Source: Clostridiales bacterium
Lineage (GTDB): Bacteria > Bacillota > Clostridia > Christensenellales > Borkfalkiaceae
DNA: 64,000 bases
Direction of reading: 5' to 3'
Assembly (NCBI GenBank): GCA_015069605.1
Contig: SVII01000005.1
Location: forward strand, 1-64,000
The first letter of the stretch is position 1. Each line of letters opens with the position of its first letter. Below are positions 19,184 through 30,016 of the stretch, piece by piece. Position numbers and translations under genes: made by a program. The notes beneath the pieces are model-generated. The model made no database searches, had not been told where the DNA came from, and was given only the letters and a program-made list of their open reading frames with translations.

Positions 19184-20113
19184 ATGGAAATTTACGATAT
19201 TTATTTTACGATAAGTTATACGATGAGTATGCTTATTCCAACGGAAAGAGTGCCGTTGACACAATCTCTTGCTTACGGCTTACTCGGAGCGATTTTGCTA
19301 TGGGGTGCGTTGTTTATATTACAAGGCGTTGGGTTGTACGTAATGGCGAAAAAACAAGGCTTAAAAAGGAAAGGACTTGCGTTTGTGCCGTTTGTCAACA
19401 TTTTATATATGGGAAAAATCGCAGGAGAAACATATATTTTTGGGCGTAGAATGAAACGTCCAGGATTATATGCAATGATCGCGCAAATTGTAGCGACATT
19501 GCTGTGCTTTACGGTAATCGGAACGGAAATTTATTTGTGTATGCATTGTGACGTTCATTCTTTGACGGCGCTTCGCAGCGGCGTGGCGATAGAATGTATT
19601 CGCTACTCCATCACTCCGTTTTATGAAATCAGTCAGTATTTCCTCTCAATTGCGCAACTGAGTTATACGCTTTTGATGTTGCTTTTGTTGTCGGCGTTGT
19701 ATAAGAAATATTCCGTTAAAAATCAAATGGCGTTCACGTTGCTGTCCTGCTTTGTGCCGTTGTCTAGATTTATCATTATCTTTGTGCTTCGCAAAAACAA
19801 AGCTGTGGATTATCAAGCGTATATGCGTGCGCGTCGCGAAGCGTATATGCGTCAGCAACAACAATACCGCAATCAGTACGGGCCCTACAATCCCTACAAC
19901 AATCCTTACAATAATCCCTATAACAATCCTTACGGACCAAACAATTCACCCTACGGCAATCCTTATAATTCGCAAAACCAAAACCGTACAAACGGGGCTT
20001 CGGGTGATCCTTTTGAGGAGTTTTCTTCCTCGAAAAATCAAAACGGAACGCAAAACGGCGGAAATCGTTCTAATACTTCAAACGGTGGGAATGACGACGG
20101 ATTTTTTGATTGA
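19184..20113 (+). CDS. membrane protein with Asn/Pro/Tyr-rich repeat C-terminus
   Basis: Several hydrophobic segments, then NPYNNPYNNPYNNPYG and a Gly/Asn/Ser-rich tail. Confidence 0.6.
   Translation: MEIYDIYFTISYTMSMLIPTERVPLTQSLAYGLLGAILLWGALFILQGVGLYVMAKKQGLKRKGLAFVPFVNILYMGKIAGETYIFGRRMKRPGLYAMIAQIVATLLCFTVIGTEIYLCMHCDVHSLTALRSGVAIECIRYSITPFYEISQYFLSIAQLSYTLLMLLLLSALYKKYSVKNQMAFTLLSCFVPLSRFIIIFVLRKNKAVDYQAYMRARREAYMRQQQQYRNQYGPYNPYNNPYNNPYNNPYGPNNSPYGNPYNSQNQNRTNGASGDPFEEFSSSKNQNGTQNGGNRSNTSNGGNDDGFFD
19883..19970 (+). repeat. Short in-frame tandem repeats encoding NPYN units
   Basis: Repeated AAYCCYTAYAAYAAY units (about 12 bp). Confidence 0.8.
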
Positions 20114-20148
20114 GATTGCAGGGAAAACAATAAAATAACGATCAAATG

Positions 20149-20188
20149 GACGGGAATAAGAAAAAGTTATATTTCCCGTCTTTTTTTA
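20149..20188 (+). terminator. Rho-independent terminator
   Basis: GACGGGAA ... TTCCCGTC then TTTTTTT. Confidence 0.75.
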
Positions 20189-20209
20189 TGTAAAAATACC
20201 TTCAAATAG

Positions 20210-20238
20210 TTTACACCAAAGGTGGGTTGTGGTATAAT
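20210..20238 (+). promoter_or_regulatory. Sigma-A-type promoter upstream of mnmE
   Basis: TTTACA-N17-TATAAT. Confidence 0.75.
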
Positions 20239-20325
20239 AAAAATAGATATAAACGTAGATTATAAATACATAGCTTTGATTTTATAAAAAATACTGTAAA
20301 AAATCAAGTGCGAAGGAGGTTTTTT

Positions 20326-21666
20326 ATGATGGAAGAAAATATCGCGGCGATAGCGACTCCCCCAGGGAAAGGCGGCGTGGCGATTATTCGTATCAGCGGA
20401 AAATCTCCGCTTGCGCTGGCGGAAAAAATGTTCACGCCCGCAGGTAAAACAAAAGTTTGTGATTTTGAACCCTACCGTATGTATCCAGGTCAAATAGACG
20501 GCGGAACGTTTTGCGATTATGGACTTTGCGTATATTTCAAAGCTCCTGCCAGCTATACGGGCGAAGATATTGTAGAATTTCAATGCCATGGCGGTGAAAG
20601 CGTCGCTCGCGGAATTTTGAAGCAGGCGTTTCGTTTGGGCGCAAGATCGGCAGGTAGAGGGGAATTTACCAAACGCGCGTTTTTAAACGGCAAGCTGTCT
20701 TTGGCGTCAGCGGAAGGCGTCGCGGATATGATCAACGGGGAATCGGAAGCGGAAGTCAAAGCAGGCTATCTTTTGTACAGCGAAAAATTGACGGAAAAAG
20801 TCCGTGCGTTACAGTCGGAATTAAAAACGCTGTTGGCAGGTATTGACGTGTCCGTGGATTATCCTGAAGAGGATATCGAAGAACAGCACATAGAAGAACT
20901 TGTGATTGCGCTTAGAAAATTAGAAAGCGAATTGACGGAATTGACGGCGAGTTACGGTGTCGGTAAAAAAATCAAATCAGGTGTAACGGTTGCGATTTGT
21001 GGTAAACCCAACACGGGGAAGAGCTCTCTTTTGAACAAGTTGCTTGGTTACGACAAAGCGATTGTGTCCTCAGTGGCAGGTACGACGCGTGATGCCGTAG
21101 AAGGTACGTTGGAGATTGAGGGTAGAAAGTTCAATCTTTACGATACTGCAGGGGTACGCGACAGTGGCGATATGATTGAAAGTATCGGGATTGAACGCGC
21201 GCAATCCATCATTCGTTCGGCGGACGTAGCCGTATTCGTGGTGGATTCTTCGGCGAAACTTGACGAAGAGGACGCTAGAGTTTTGCAAATGGTACAAGGG
21301 AAACCGTTGATTAAGGTTGTCAATAAAATTGACTTAACGCAAGACGAAACGCTAATTGATGCGGACGTGCTTACTTCCGCGGTGACGGGGGAAGGGATCG
21401 CGAAATTGATGCGTTTGATGTACGAAAAGGGCTTTGGCTCGCGTGCGGAAGACGCGGCATTTTTGATTGAAGAACGTCATTTCAATGCATTGAGCCGCGC
21501 GAAAGATTGTTTGCACAAAGCGATTTTTGCGTGTGGCTGTCAGCCACTGGATCTTATCGGGATTGACGTCAAAGAGGCGTGGGATGCGCTTGGTGAGATT
21601 ACAGGCGAAACGGCAACAGAAGCGATTATTGAAGAAATTTTCTCTAAATTCTGTGTAGGTAAATAA
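20326..21666 (+). CDS. mnmE: tRNA uridine-5-carboxymethylaminomethyl modification GTPase MnmE
   Basis: IAAIATPPGKGGVAIIRISG, GKPNTGKSSLLN, C-terminal IIEEIFSKFCVGK; ATG 20326 after AAGGAGG. Confidence 0.95.
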   Translation: MMEENIAAIATPPGKGGVAIIRISGKSPLALAEKMFTPAGKTKVCDFEPYRMYPGQIDGGTFCDYGLCVYFKAPASYTGEDIVEFQCHGGESVARGILKQAFRLGARSAGRGEFTKRAFLNGKLSLASAEGVADMINGESEAEVKAGYLLYSEKLTEKVRALQSELKTLLAGIDVSVDYPEEDIEEQHIEELVIALRKLESELTELTASYGVGKKIKSGVTVAICGKPNTGKSSLLNKLLGYDKAIVSSVAGTTRDAVEGTLEIEGRKFNLYDTAGVRDSGDMIESIGIERAQSIIRSADVAVFVVDSSAKLDEEDARVLQMVQGKPLIKVVNKIDLTQDETLIDADVLTSAVTGEGIAKLMRLMYEKGFGSRAEDAAFLIEERHFNALSRAKDCLHKAIFACGCQPLDLIGIDVKEAWDALGEITGETATEAIIEEIFSKFCVGK

Positions 21667-21705
21667 AGGCACGAAACACCAAATGATAGGGGCAGGTATG
21701 CGATT

Positions 21706-22593
21706 ATGGTAAATCTGGAATTATACAAAGTGTTTTATACGGTGGCGAAATGCGGCAGTTTGACGAAGGCGGCGGAAGAATTATACATTTCCCAGCCCGC
21801 AGTTTCGCAATCCATCAAGCAATTAGAAACGCAGTTAGGAACACCGCTGTTTAATCGTACGCATCGCGGTATGGAATTGTCTGCGCAAGGCGGCAAATTG
21901 ATTTTCGACGACGTGGAGCGCGCTTTGGGGCTTTTCAATCAAGCGGCGGCACGCCTTGCGGAGTTAAAAACGTCGGCAACGGGTACAATCCGTATCGGCG
22001 CAAGCGACACGATTTTTGAATATTTCCTCGCAGATAAACTGGCGGATTATCACGAACGTTTCCCTGCGGTGAAAATTGAATTGATGGCGGACTTAACGCC
22101 CGACACGATTGCAAAACTCAAGGATAAACGTTGCGACGTGGCGTTTGTCAATCTCCCTACGGCGATCGATCCTGCACTGGATTTACACGGCAACTGTATG
22201 CGTTTGAACGACATTTTTGTTACGGGCGAAAAATTTATGGAACTTTCCGCAAAGCCTGTGTCTTTTGCAACGTTGCAAAAATATCCCTTGATCTTGATGG
22301 AACAAGGCACGGTAGCGAGAAAAACGTTAGACTCATTTTGTAAATCGCTTGGCATAGAACTGCAACCCTCGATTGAGGTTGGCAGTTGGGATTTGATGAA
22401 ACGGCTTGTGCTTCGCGGTATGGGCATCGGCGTCATTCCAAGAGAATACGCAACCAGGCGTTTGAACGAAGGCTCGCTGTTTGAGGTGAAAACCGATCCC
22501 GTATTGCCCGCTCGTTCGGTGGGTATGCTGCTACCGAAAAACGAACCCGTTTCGTACGCGTTGCATTGTTTCCTCGATTATTTTCGTAAATAA
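21706..22593 (+). CDS. LysR family transcriptional regulator
   Basis: N-terminal HTH: LYKVFYTVAKCGSLTKAAEELYISQPAVSQSIKQLE. Confidence 0.93.
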   Translation: MVNLELYKVFYTVAKCGSLTKAAEELYISQPAVSQSIKQLETQLGTPLFNRTHRGMELSAQGGKLIFDDVERALGLFNQAAARLAELKTSATGTIRIGASDTIFEYFLADKLADYHERFPAVKIELMADLTPDTIAKLKDKRCDVAFVNLPTAIDPALDLHGNCMRLNDIFVTGEKFMELSAKPVSFATLQKYPLILMEQGTVARKTLDSFCKSLGIELQPSIEVGSWDLMKRLVLRGMGIGVIPREYATRRLNEGSLFEVKTDPVLPARSVGMLLPKNEPVSYALHCFLDYFRK

Positions 22594-22634
22594 TCTAATC
22601 CAAAAAAAGAAAATTAACAAATTAAGGTAAATTT

Positions 22635-24443
22635 ATGGCAAAACCCAATCCGCTTTTAAGAAATTTTTGTATCATAGCGCATATTGATCACGGCAAAAGC
22701 ACTCTTGCCGATCGTTTGATTGAACGCACAGGTCAGGTATCCAAACGCGACATGGAAGAACAGCTCCTTGACAGTATGGATATTGAAAAAGAACGTGGCA
22801 TCACAATTAAACTTACTCCTGTTCGTATGTATTACACGGCAAAGGACGGCAAAGAATACGAATTTAACCTGATTGACACGCCGGGACACGTTGACTTCAC
22901 CTACGAAGTTAGCCGTTCGCTTGCGGCGTGCGAGGGCGCGATTTTGGTTGTGGACGCAACGCAGGGCGTGGAAGCGCAAACGCTTGCCAACGTCTATCTC
23001 GCGCTTGAAAATAATCTTGAAATTTTACCTGTTATCAATAAAATTGACTTGCCTAGCGCAAGAATTGACGAAGTCAAAGAGGAAGTGGAAGACATTATCG
23101 GCTTGGACGCGCAGGACGCGCCTTGCGTATCTGCAAAAGAGGGGACGAACATTGAAGACCTTCTCGAAGCGATCGCTACCCATTTCCCGCCCCCCGACGG
23201 CGATACGGAAAAACCCTTGAAAGCGTTGATTTTCGACAGTTATTACGACAATTACAAAGGGGTAATTTTATTTGTGCGGTTGATGGACGGTACGGTGAAA
23301 GTAGGGGATAAGATCAAACCGTTCTTATCTAGCACCGTGTACGAAGTCACTGAAGTCGGCGCGTTTGCCCCTGGGCTTTTCCCCAAAGAAATTTTAAAAG
23401 CGGGCGAAGTAGGGTATATCGCGGCGTCGATTAAATCCATTCAGGACGTAGCCGTAGGTGACACGATCACGTCGGCAACCAATCCTGCCGACGCACCTCT
23501 GCCTGGGTATAAAAAGGTGCAACCCGTAGTCTTTTGCGGTATTTATCCCCTTGACGGCAGTAAATTCAACGATTTGAAAGAAGCGATTTTGAAATTGCAA
23601 TTAAACGACGCGGCGCTCATTTTTGAGCCTGACAATTCAGTTGCGCTTGGCTTTGGTTTCCGTTGTGGGTTCTTAGGACTATTGCATATGGAGATTATTC
23701 AAGAGAGAATTGAAAGAGAATTCAACCTTGACATCATCACCACAGCTCCGTCGGTAAGTTATTTGGTGCATAAGACGAACGGCGAAGAATTTTTCGTTGA
23801 CAACCCTTCGCATTTGCCCGACCCGTCGGATATCGAATATATGGAAGAACCCATCGTCAAGGCGGAAATTTATACACCGCCCGATTATATGGGTTCGGTT
23901 ATGGACTTGTGCAAGGAAAAACGCGGCGTATTTAAGAATATGACGTACGTGGATGAACGCCGTGTGAAGTTAGATTATACCTTACCTTTGAACGAAATTG
24001 TGTACGATTTCTTCGACGGTTTAAAATCGAGAACGCGTGGCTATGCAAGCTTCGATTACGAAATCGCAGGGTATCAAAAATCAAAACTCGTGCGTTTGGA
24101 TATCTTGCTCAACGGTGAAATTTGCGATGCGCTTTCCGTTATCGTATTTGAAGGCAACGCATACGAACGCGGTAGAACACTTTGTGAAAACTTAAAAGAA
24201 GCAATCCCTCGTCAGTTGTTTGAAATCCCCGTGCAAGCGGCGGTAGGCGGTAAAATCATTGCTCGTGAAACAGTAAAAGCCGTTCGCAAAGACGTCTTGG
24301 CGAAATGTTACGGCGGCGACATCACGCGAAAGAGAAAACTTCTTGAAAAGCAGAAAGAAGGTAAAAAGCGTATGCGTAAAGTGGGCTCGGTGGAAGTTCC
24401 GTCTGAAGTGTTTATGGAGATCCTTAAAACGAATAAGGATTAA
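22635..24443 (+). CDS. lepA: elongation factor 4 (LepA)
   Basis: [53 protein letters not shown]; ends [20 protein letters not shown]. Confidence 0.96.
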   Translation: MAKPNPLLRNFCIIAHIDHGKSTLADRLIERTGQVSKRDMEEQLLDSMDIEKERGITIKLTPVRMYYTAKDGKEYEFNLIDTPGHVDFTYEVSRSLAACEGAILVVDATQGVEAQTLANVYLALENNLEILPVINKIDLPSARIDEVKEEVEDIIGLDAQDAPCVSAKEGTNIEDLLEAIATHFPPPDGDTEKPLKALIFDSYYDNYKGVILFVRLMDGTVKVGDKIKPFLSSTVYEVTEVGAFAPGLFPKEILKAGEVGYIAASIKSIQDVAVGDTITSATNPADAPLPGYKKVQPVVFCGIYPLDGSKFNDLKEAILKLQLNDAALIFEPDNSVALGFGFRCGFLGLLHMEIIQERIEREFNLDIITTAPSVSYLVHKTNGEEFFVDNPSHLPDPSDIEYMEEPIVKAEIYTPPDYMGSVMDLCKEKRGVFKNMTYVDERRVKLDYTLPLNEIVYDFFDGLKSRTRGYASFDYEIAGYQKSKLVRLDILLNGEICDALSVIVFEGNAYERGRTLCENLKEAIPRQLFEIPVQAAVGGKIIARETVKAVRKDVLAKCYGGDITRKRKLLEKQKEGKKRMRKVGSVEVPSEVFMEILKTNKD

Positions 24444-24459
24444 CCAAAAAAAATCAACT

Positions 24460-24780
24460 ATGAATTTTTTTAAAAAAGTATATGATGCTGTGCGGCAAAT
24501 CCCCGAGGGGAAAGTAGCCACATACGGACAAATCGCGTTGGCGGTAGGTTCACCGCGCGCGGCTCGGCAGGTAGGGTACGCTCTGCATGTCAATCCGCAA
24601 CCAGGGATCATTCCTTGCCATCGCGTAGTCAACCGTTTCGGTTCGCTTGCGCCTGCATTCGCGTTTGGCGGTAAGGAAGTGCAAGCGTCATTGCTTTTGG
24701 CGGAGGGTGTAGAAGTGGACTCGGAATTTTGCGTCGATTTAACCACCTATCTCTACCAAGGCGAATTTATTATGGAGTAA
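24460..24780 (+). CDS. MGMT-family methylated-DNA--protein-cysteine methyltransferase domain protein
   Basis: VRQIPEGKVATYGQIA, PRAARQVGYAL, IIPCHRVV with the Cys present. Confidence 0.88.
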   Translation: MNFFKKVYDAVRQIPEGKVATYGQIALAVGSPRAARQVGYALHVNPQPGIIPCHRVVNRFGSLAPAFAFGGKEVQASLLLAEGVEVDSEFCVDLTTYLYQGEFIME

Positions 24781-24786
24781 GAAATT

Positions 24787-25908
24787 ATGGCAGGAATTTA
24801 CGTTCATGTTCCTTTTTGCAGACACAAATGTTCCTATTGCGATTTCGTGTCCTTTCCCGACAAGATTGAATACGCCGAAGCATACATGGCTTGTGTGTAT
24901 AAAGAAATGAAAATGCGCGGAGAGGAACTTAAAGATTACGAGTTTGACACCATATATTTTGGCGGCGGTACGCCCTCGTACATTCCCCCGAAACTTATTT
25001 TGGGAGCAATGAACCAAATCCGTAACTGTTTCAAAATCAAAAAGGATGCAGAAATTACGTTGGAACTCAATCCTGGTACGATCGGGGAAAATAAAGTGCA
25101 AACGTATTTGCAAGCAGGGATCAATCGTTTTTCCATCGGTTTACAAACGGCGATAGACGAACAGCTTGCCGATCTCAACCGTATCCACAATGCTCGCGAT
25201 TACGTGTTCGCAACCAAGCTTTTAAAGGGACAAAATTTCAGTACCGACGTTATGTTGGGATTGAAAAACCAAACGAAAGAGGACGTAGCAAAAACCATCG
25301 AACTGGCGGCTGCTTGTGGTTCGAAACACATATCCATGTACGCGTTGACGGTGGAAGACGGTACGCCGATCTACACCGATTATCTCAACGGCGAATTGCC
25401 TGATTCCGACGAAGTGGCGGATTTGTACGAATATGGGTACGGACTTTTGAAAGAAAAGGGCTATACAAGGTATGAAATTTCCAATTTTGCGAAAAAGGGC
25501 TACGAAAGCAAACACAATTTAAATTATTGGAAACGTGGTGAATATATTGGTTTCGGGGTGGCGGCAAGCTCTTTTATGCGAGGCAAACGTTTCACGAACA
25601 CCTTTGATTTAGACGAGTATATGAAATGCATTATTTCAGGTTATTATCCTGCTGTTACCAGTGAAGAGGTGAGCGAAAAGGATGCAAAATTTGAATTTGT
25701 TATGTTGGCATTGCGTACCTCTCGTGGACTTTCTATGAATGAATATAAAGAAAAATTCGGTGTTTCGCTTGGAGATGATTTCCCGAACGCATTAAAAAAA
25801 TCTGTACAATATTTGGAATTAAACGGCGATATGCTTAAGATTAAAGATGAGTATTTATACGTCCAAAACACCATTTTAATGCCATTCCTTGAGGAGATAC
25901 AACAATGA
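24787..25908 (+). CDS. hemW: HemW-like radical SAM protein
   Basis: GIYVHVPFCRHKCSYCDFVS, YFGGGTPSYI, RFSIGLQT. Confidence 0.92.
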   Translation: MAGIYVHVPFCRHKCSYCDFVSFPDKIEYAEAYMACVYKEMKMRGEELKDYEFDTIYFGGGTPSYIPPKLILGAMNQIRNCFKIKKDAEITLELNPGTIGENKVQTYLQAGINRFSIGLQTAIDEQLADLNRIHNARDYVFATKLLKGQNFSTDVMLGLKNQTKEDVAKTIELAAACGSKHISMYALTVEDGTPIYTDYLNGELPDSDEVADLYEYGYGLLKEKGYTRYEISNFAKKGYESKHNLNYWKRGEYIGFGVAASSFMRGKRFTNTFDLDEYMKCIISGYYPAVTSEEVSEKDAKFEFVMLALRTSRGLSMNEYKEKFGVSLGDDFPNALKKSVQYLELNGDMLKIKDEYLYVQNTILMPFLEEIQQ

Positions 25909-26636
25909 GAATACTCATTATTCGACACGGCGATCCCGATTATGTAAACGATACGTTGACGGAAAAAGGGCACCGTGAAGCAAAACTTCTTGCTGAAAAG
26001 TTGGGTAAGGAAAAAATTGATTATATCTATTCCTCGCCGCTTGGCAGAGCGAAACATACCTGCGATTATACGGCAAAGGCGCTTGGCAAAGAAAAGGAAA
26101 TTGTCATCAAAGATTGGTTGCAGGAATTTGGCTGTCCGCTTACTTTGCCTTCGGGCAGGGAAAGGGGGATTCCGTGGGATATGTTGCCTGGGGAATGGAA
26201 AGATAACCCGAAAATGTACGATTATCAAGACTGGTACAAGCAAGATTTTTACGAAACAGCGGAAATGGAACGCCGTTATCGTCATGTGATAGACGGACTT
26301 GACGGGGTATTGAAAGAACACGGTTATACTCGTCAAGGCGGGGTATATCAAACGGAAAAGGGAAATACGGACACGATTGCATTCTTTTGTCATTTTGGTT
26401 TGGAGATGGTGTTGCTTTCCCATTTATGTGATATTTCGCCTGTGCCGCTTTGGCATCATTTCGCTGCTTTACCTACGTCGGTTACTACGCTGTATACGGA
26501 AGAACGTCGCGAGGGGATTGCTACTTTCCGTTGCTGCGGTTTTGGGGATTGCGGACATTTGTATGCAGGCGGCGAACCGCTGTCTAAAGCCGCAAGATTT
26601 TGCGAAATATATGACAGCGACGAAAGACACGATTGA
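25905..26636 (+). CDS. histidine phosphatase family protein
   Basis: RILIIRHGDPDYVNDTLTEKGHREA; YSSPLGRAKHT. Confidence 0.88.
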   Translation: MRILIIRHGDPDYVNDTLTEKGHREAKLLAEKLGKEKIDYIYSSPLGRAKHTCDYTAKALGKEKEIVIKDWLQEFGCPLTLPSGRERGIPWDMLPGEWKDNPKMYDYQDWYKQDFYETAEMERRYRHVIDGLDGVLKEHGYTRQGGVYQTEKGNTDTIAFFCHFGLEMVLLSHLCDISPVPLWHHFAALPTSVTTLYTEERREGIATFRCCGFGDCGHLYAGGEPLSKAARFCEIYDSDERHD

Positions 26637-26666
26637 TAAAAATGAGGCAGGCAGGTACGCGTTGAA

Positions 26667-27071
26667 ATGAAAAAACATATACAAGTAGCCGCTGCGCTAC
26701 TCTTTCACGAAGGTAAAATTTTCGCTACGAGAAGAGGGGCTTCTCCCTATCCTTACGTAGCGCATAAATTGGAATTTCCTGGCGGCAAAATCGAACAAGG
26801 GGAGCGCGGTGAAGACGCGGTGAAAAGAGAATTGCAAGAGGAATTGGATATGGACGTAAAAGTGGGTGGTTTATACGCTTGTCATACGTTTGAATATCCC
26901 GATTTCATCATTACACTTTCCTTGTATGAATGCGAAATGCTGTCAAAGTTTGTATTAAAAGAACATGAAAGCTACGAATGGATAGCCCCGAAAGATTTAG
27001 ATGAAACGGATTGGGCTCCTGCGGATGCGGACATTTTAGGCAGCTTGAAAAGAGTGTTCGGGGGATGTTAA
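26667..27071 (+). CDS. NUDIX hydrolase (8-oxo-dGTP diphosphatase-like)
   Basis: Nudix box: GGKIEQGERGEDAVKRELQEELDMDV. Confidence 0.92.
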   Translation: MKKHIQVAAALLFHEGKIFATRRGASPYPYVAHKLEFPGGKIEQGERGEDAVKRELQEELDMDVKVGGLYACHTFEYPDFIITLSLYECEMLSKFVLKEHESYEWIAPKDLDETDWAPADADILGSLKRVFGGC

Positions 27072-27081
27072 AGGAGATAGA

Positions 27082-28137
27082 ATGAACGCAACAGACGCAA
27101 GAATTGCGATATACGGTGCAGGTGCGATGGGTACGGTGTTGGGCACGTTGCTTACCAAAGGCGGTTTAAAAAACGTGCATTTAATTACGCGTAACCAAGC
27201 GCACGTGGATGGGTTGAACGCAGGCGGAGCGAAGATTGTTTGTGAAGCGGAAAATACCGAATGGATGATACCCGTGTCCGCGATCACACCTGCACAAATG
27301 ACGGAAAAATACGACGTGATTTTCCTGATGACCAAACAACGTCAAAACAAAGAAATTTTGACGTTTTTATTGGAATATTTAAAAGAAGACGGACTTGTTT
27401 GTACCACACAAAATGGTTTGCCCGAAGAAAGTGTAGCCGAAATTGTTGGAAACGATCGCGCGTATGGTGCGGTAACTTCTTACGGCGCAACCTTCATAGG
27501 CGGGGGACGGGTCGCGTTGACTTCCAAAATCAGCGCAATGAGTATGGAAATCGGCGGCTTTAAAAACGACGAAAGTAAACTTGATTTTCTCTCGGAAATT
27601 TTGTCCTACGTAGGCAAGGCGACGGATAATCCGAATTTTGTCAAAAAATCGAAAAACTTACTTGGGGCAAGATGGAGCAAACTCGCGATCAACGCAGCGT
27701 TTTCAGGGCTGTCCGTGGTGACGGGCATGACGTTTGGCGAAGTGGCAAAAAAGAAAAAGACTCGCAAAATCGCACTTGGCGTTTTACGGGAATGTATGGA
27801 CGTAGCCAATGCGCTTGGTGTGCAGCTTGCGCCTATGCAAGGTCACGATATGCAAAAAATGTTAGGAGGCAGAACACCTCTGAAACGCTTATTCGCGTAC
27901 ATGGTACTGCCGATTGCAATGAAAAATCATAAAAAACTCGTTTCAGGAATGTTAAAAGACGTCGAAAATGGGAAGAAGTGCGAGATTGATTATATTGACG
28001 GCGTCGTTTGCAGGCAAGGTAAAAAAGTAGGCGTGGAAACTCCGCTTTGTCAAAAAATTGTCGAAATTGTCCACGGTATAGAAAACGGTTTGTACGAAAC
28101 GACGTACCAAAATGCGGATTTTTTCTTCAATAAATGA
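27082..28137 (+). CDS. panE: 2-dehydropantoate 2-reductase family protein
   Basis: IAIYGAGAMGTVLGTLL, conserved K/N region KSKNLLGARWSKLAINAAFSGLSVVTG. Confidence 0.85.
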   Translation: MNATDARIAIYGAGAMGTVLGTLLTKGGLKNVHLITRNQAHVDGLNAGGAKIVCEAENTEWMIPVSAITPAQMTEKYDVIFLMTKQRQNKEILTFLLEYLKEDGLVCTTQNGLPEESVAEIVGNDRAYGAVTSYGATFIGGGRVALTSKISAMSMEIGGFKNDESKLDFLSEILSYVGKATDNPNFVKKSKNLLGARWSKLAINAAFSGLSVVTGMTFGEVAKKKKTRKIALGVLRECMDVANALGVQLAPMQGHDMQKMLGGRTPLKRLFAYMVLPIAMKNHKKLVSGMLKDVENGKKCEIDYIDGVVCRQGKKVGVETPLCQKIVEIVHGIENGLYETTYQNADFFFNK

Positions 28138-28156
28138 TGCAAACGTCGTAAACCCT

Positions 28157-28185
28157 TTGACAGATAGAAAAAAAAGGTATATAAT
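28157..28185 (+). promoter_or_regulatory. Sigma-A-type promoter upstream of gltX
   Basis: TTGACA-N17-TATAAT. Confidence 0.85.
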
Positions 28186-28227
28186 AAACAACGAAACAAA
28201 TAGGAAAAACAAAGAGAGGACATATAT

Positions 28228-29868
28228 ATGGATTTAAACAAACTTGCGGAAGCGCTCATTCCCGACGAAAACGTAAAACCGCTTGATTATTATGAAGCGG
28301 CATACCCTGAAAGAGATTTACCCAAAGGCGCACAGGTTACCCGTCTTGCTCCCAGCCCTACGGGCTTTATGCACATTGGAAACTTGTACGTAGCGCTTGC
28401 CAACGAACGCATTGCGCATCAAAGCGGCGGTGTTTTCTATCTCCGTATTGAAGACACCGACGACAAACGTAAAGTGGAAGGTGCGGTGGAAGTTATCCAC
28501 ACTTCCTTGAAATATTTTGGCGTAGCATTTGACGAAGGCGCAGACCTTTGCGGGAACTACGGCCCTTATTATCAACGCCAGCGTGCGGAAATCTATCACG
28601 CATATGCGAAAGAACTCATCAAAAAAGGCTTGGCGTATCCTTGTTTTTGCACAGAAGAGGAACTTGAAAAAACGCGTGAATATCAAACGGAAAACAAACT
28701 TTTGCCTGGTTATTATGGAGAGTTTGCAAAATGCCGCAATTTGACGGAGGAAGAAATATATGCAAATCTCGCGGCGAAAAAACCTTACGTTATCCGTTTG
28801 AAATCGCAGGGTGACGTAGAAGTAAAACACACCTTCCACGACGAAGTCAAGGGGGATATTACCGTTACCGAAAATAACCAAGACGTAGTTATTTTGAAAT
28901 CGGACGGTATTCCTACTTATCACTTTGCACACGCAATCGACGATCACTTTATGCGTACGACGCTTGTGATTCGTGGGGAGGAATGGCTTTCGTCCTTGCC
29001 TATCCATATCGAGCTTTTCAAAGTGCTCGGTTTCCGCCTTCCCAAATATGGTCACAACTGTTCCATTCAGAAGATTGATGGAGATACGCGTAGAAAATTG
29101 TCCAAACGTAAAGACCCCGAAGCATCACTCACATTCTATCGCGAACAAGGGTATCATCCCACGGCGGTGCGTACGTATATGATGACGTTGCTTAATTCCA
29201 ACTTTGAAGAATGGTTGTTGAAATGCCCTGACAAACCTTTGGAAGAATTCAAATATTCCATCGGTAAAATGGGCAAAAGCGGCGCACTTTTCGATATTGT
29301 CAAACTCAACGACATTTCCAAGAGTTTTATGGCTACCATGTCCGAAACGGAAGCGTACGATTTCTTAAAAACGTGGGCGGACGAATTTGGTACGGAAGAA
29401 CAAAAAGCGTATTTTGCGGATAAGGAATATCTTTTGAAAGTCTTGACGCTTTGCATGGGCATCGGCGGCAAGAAACGCAGAAAGGACTTTGTTTGCGCAA
29501 AGCAGGCTTTAGAAATGATTGCTTATTTCTTCAACGCAACGTTTGCGCCTGAATATGAATACCGTTTTGAAAACTCTGTGGTAAAGACGGTACTCGAAGG
29601 GTTTAAAGCGGCTTACGATCACGCAGACGATTGCTCGGCGTGGTTTGATAAAGTGAAATCGGTTGCAGCGGCAAACGGTTTTGCTACGGACATGAAAGCG
29701 TACAAAGCTGATCCCACGGCATATCCTGGCAACGTATCGGATGTAGCGGAAATGTTGCGTATCGCGACAACGGGACTTGCGAACACGCCCGATCTTTGGA
29801 CGATTATGCAAATTTTGGGCAAGAATGAAACGATGGCACGTTTGGAAAAAGCAATCGCGGCATTGTAA
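28228..29868 (+). CDS. gltX: glutamate--tRNA ligase
   Basis: RLAPSPTGFMHIGNLYVAL, GDTRRKLSKRKDPEASL. Confidence 0.93.
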   Translation: MDLNKLAEALIPDENVKPLDYYEAAYPERDLPKGAQVTRLAPSPTGFMHIGNLYVALANERIAHQSGGVFYLRIEDTDDKRKVEGAVEVIHTSLKYFGVAFDEGADLCGNYGPYYQRQRAEIYHAYAKELIKKGLAYPCFCTEEELEKTREYQTENKLLPGYYGEFAKCRNLTEEEIYANLAAKKPYVIRLKSQGDVEVKHTFHDEVKGDITVTENNQDVVILKSDGIPTYHFAHAIDDHFMRTTLVIRGEEWLSSLPIHIELFKVLGFRLPKYGHNCSIQKIDGDTRRKLSKRKDPEASLTFYREQGYHPTAVRTYMMTLLNSNFEEWLLKCPDKPLEEFKYSIGKMGKSGALFDIVKLNDISKSFMATMSETEAYDFLKTWADEFGTEEQKAYFADKEYLLKVLTLCMGIGGKKRRKDFVCAKQALEMIAYFFNATFAPEYEYRFENSVVKTVLEGFKAAYDHADDCSAWFDKVKSVAAANGFATDMKAYKADPTAYPGNVSDVAEMLRIATTGLANTPDLWTIMQILGKNETMARLEKAIAAL

Positions 29869-29884
29869 TGAGATAAATACAAAA

Positions 29885-29913
29885 AAACGTCGTGATTTCA
29901 CGGCGTTTTTTTT
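29885..29913 (+). terminator. Rho-independent terminator after gltX
   Basis: AACGTCGTGA-TT-TCACGGCGTT then T-run. Confidence 0.8.
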
Positions 29914-29957
29914 GGAAATACGGCTTTGTCTACATGACAGTTTTATAGTAAAATTTA

Positions 29958-29987
29958 TTGACAATTTTTATGTAAAAATGATATAAT
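29958..29987 (+). promoter_or_regulatory. Sigma-A-type promoter upstream of zinc-ribbon/TM2 genes
   Basis: TTGACA-N18-TATAAT. Confidence 0.75.
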
Positions 29988-30016
29988 ATAACAAAGCAAA
30001 TACAAAGGAAAAAGTT

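Noticed and set aside
19883-19970. Possible CRISPR-like or satellite array
   Set aside because: The repeats are about 12 bp, contiguous, in frame and encode NPYN units; no spacers.
24460-24780. Alkyltransferase-like (ATL) protein lacking the reactive Cys
   Set aside because: The PCHR motif retains Cys, so it fits an MGMT-family domain rather than an ATL protein.
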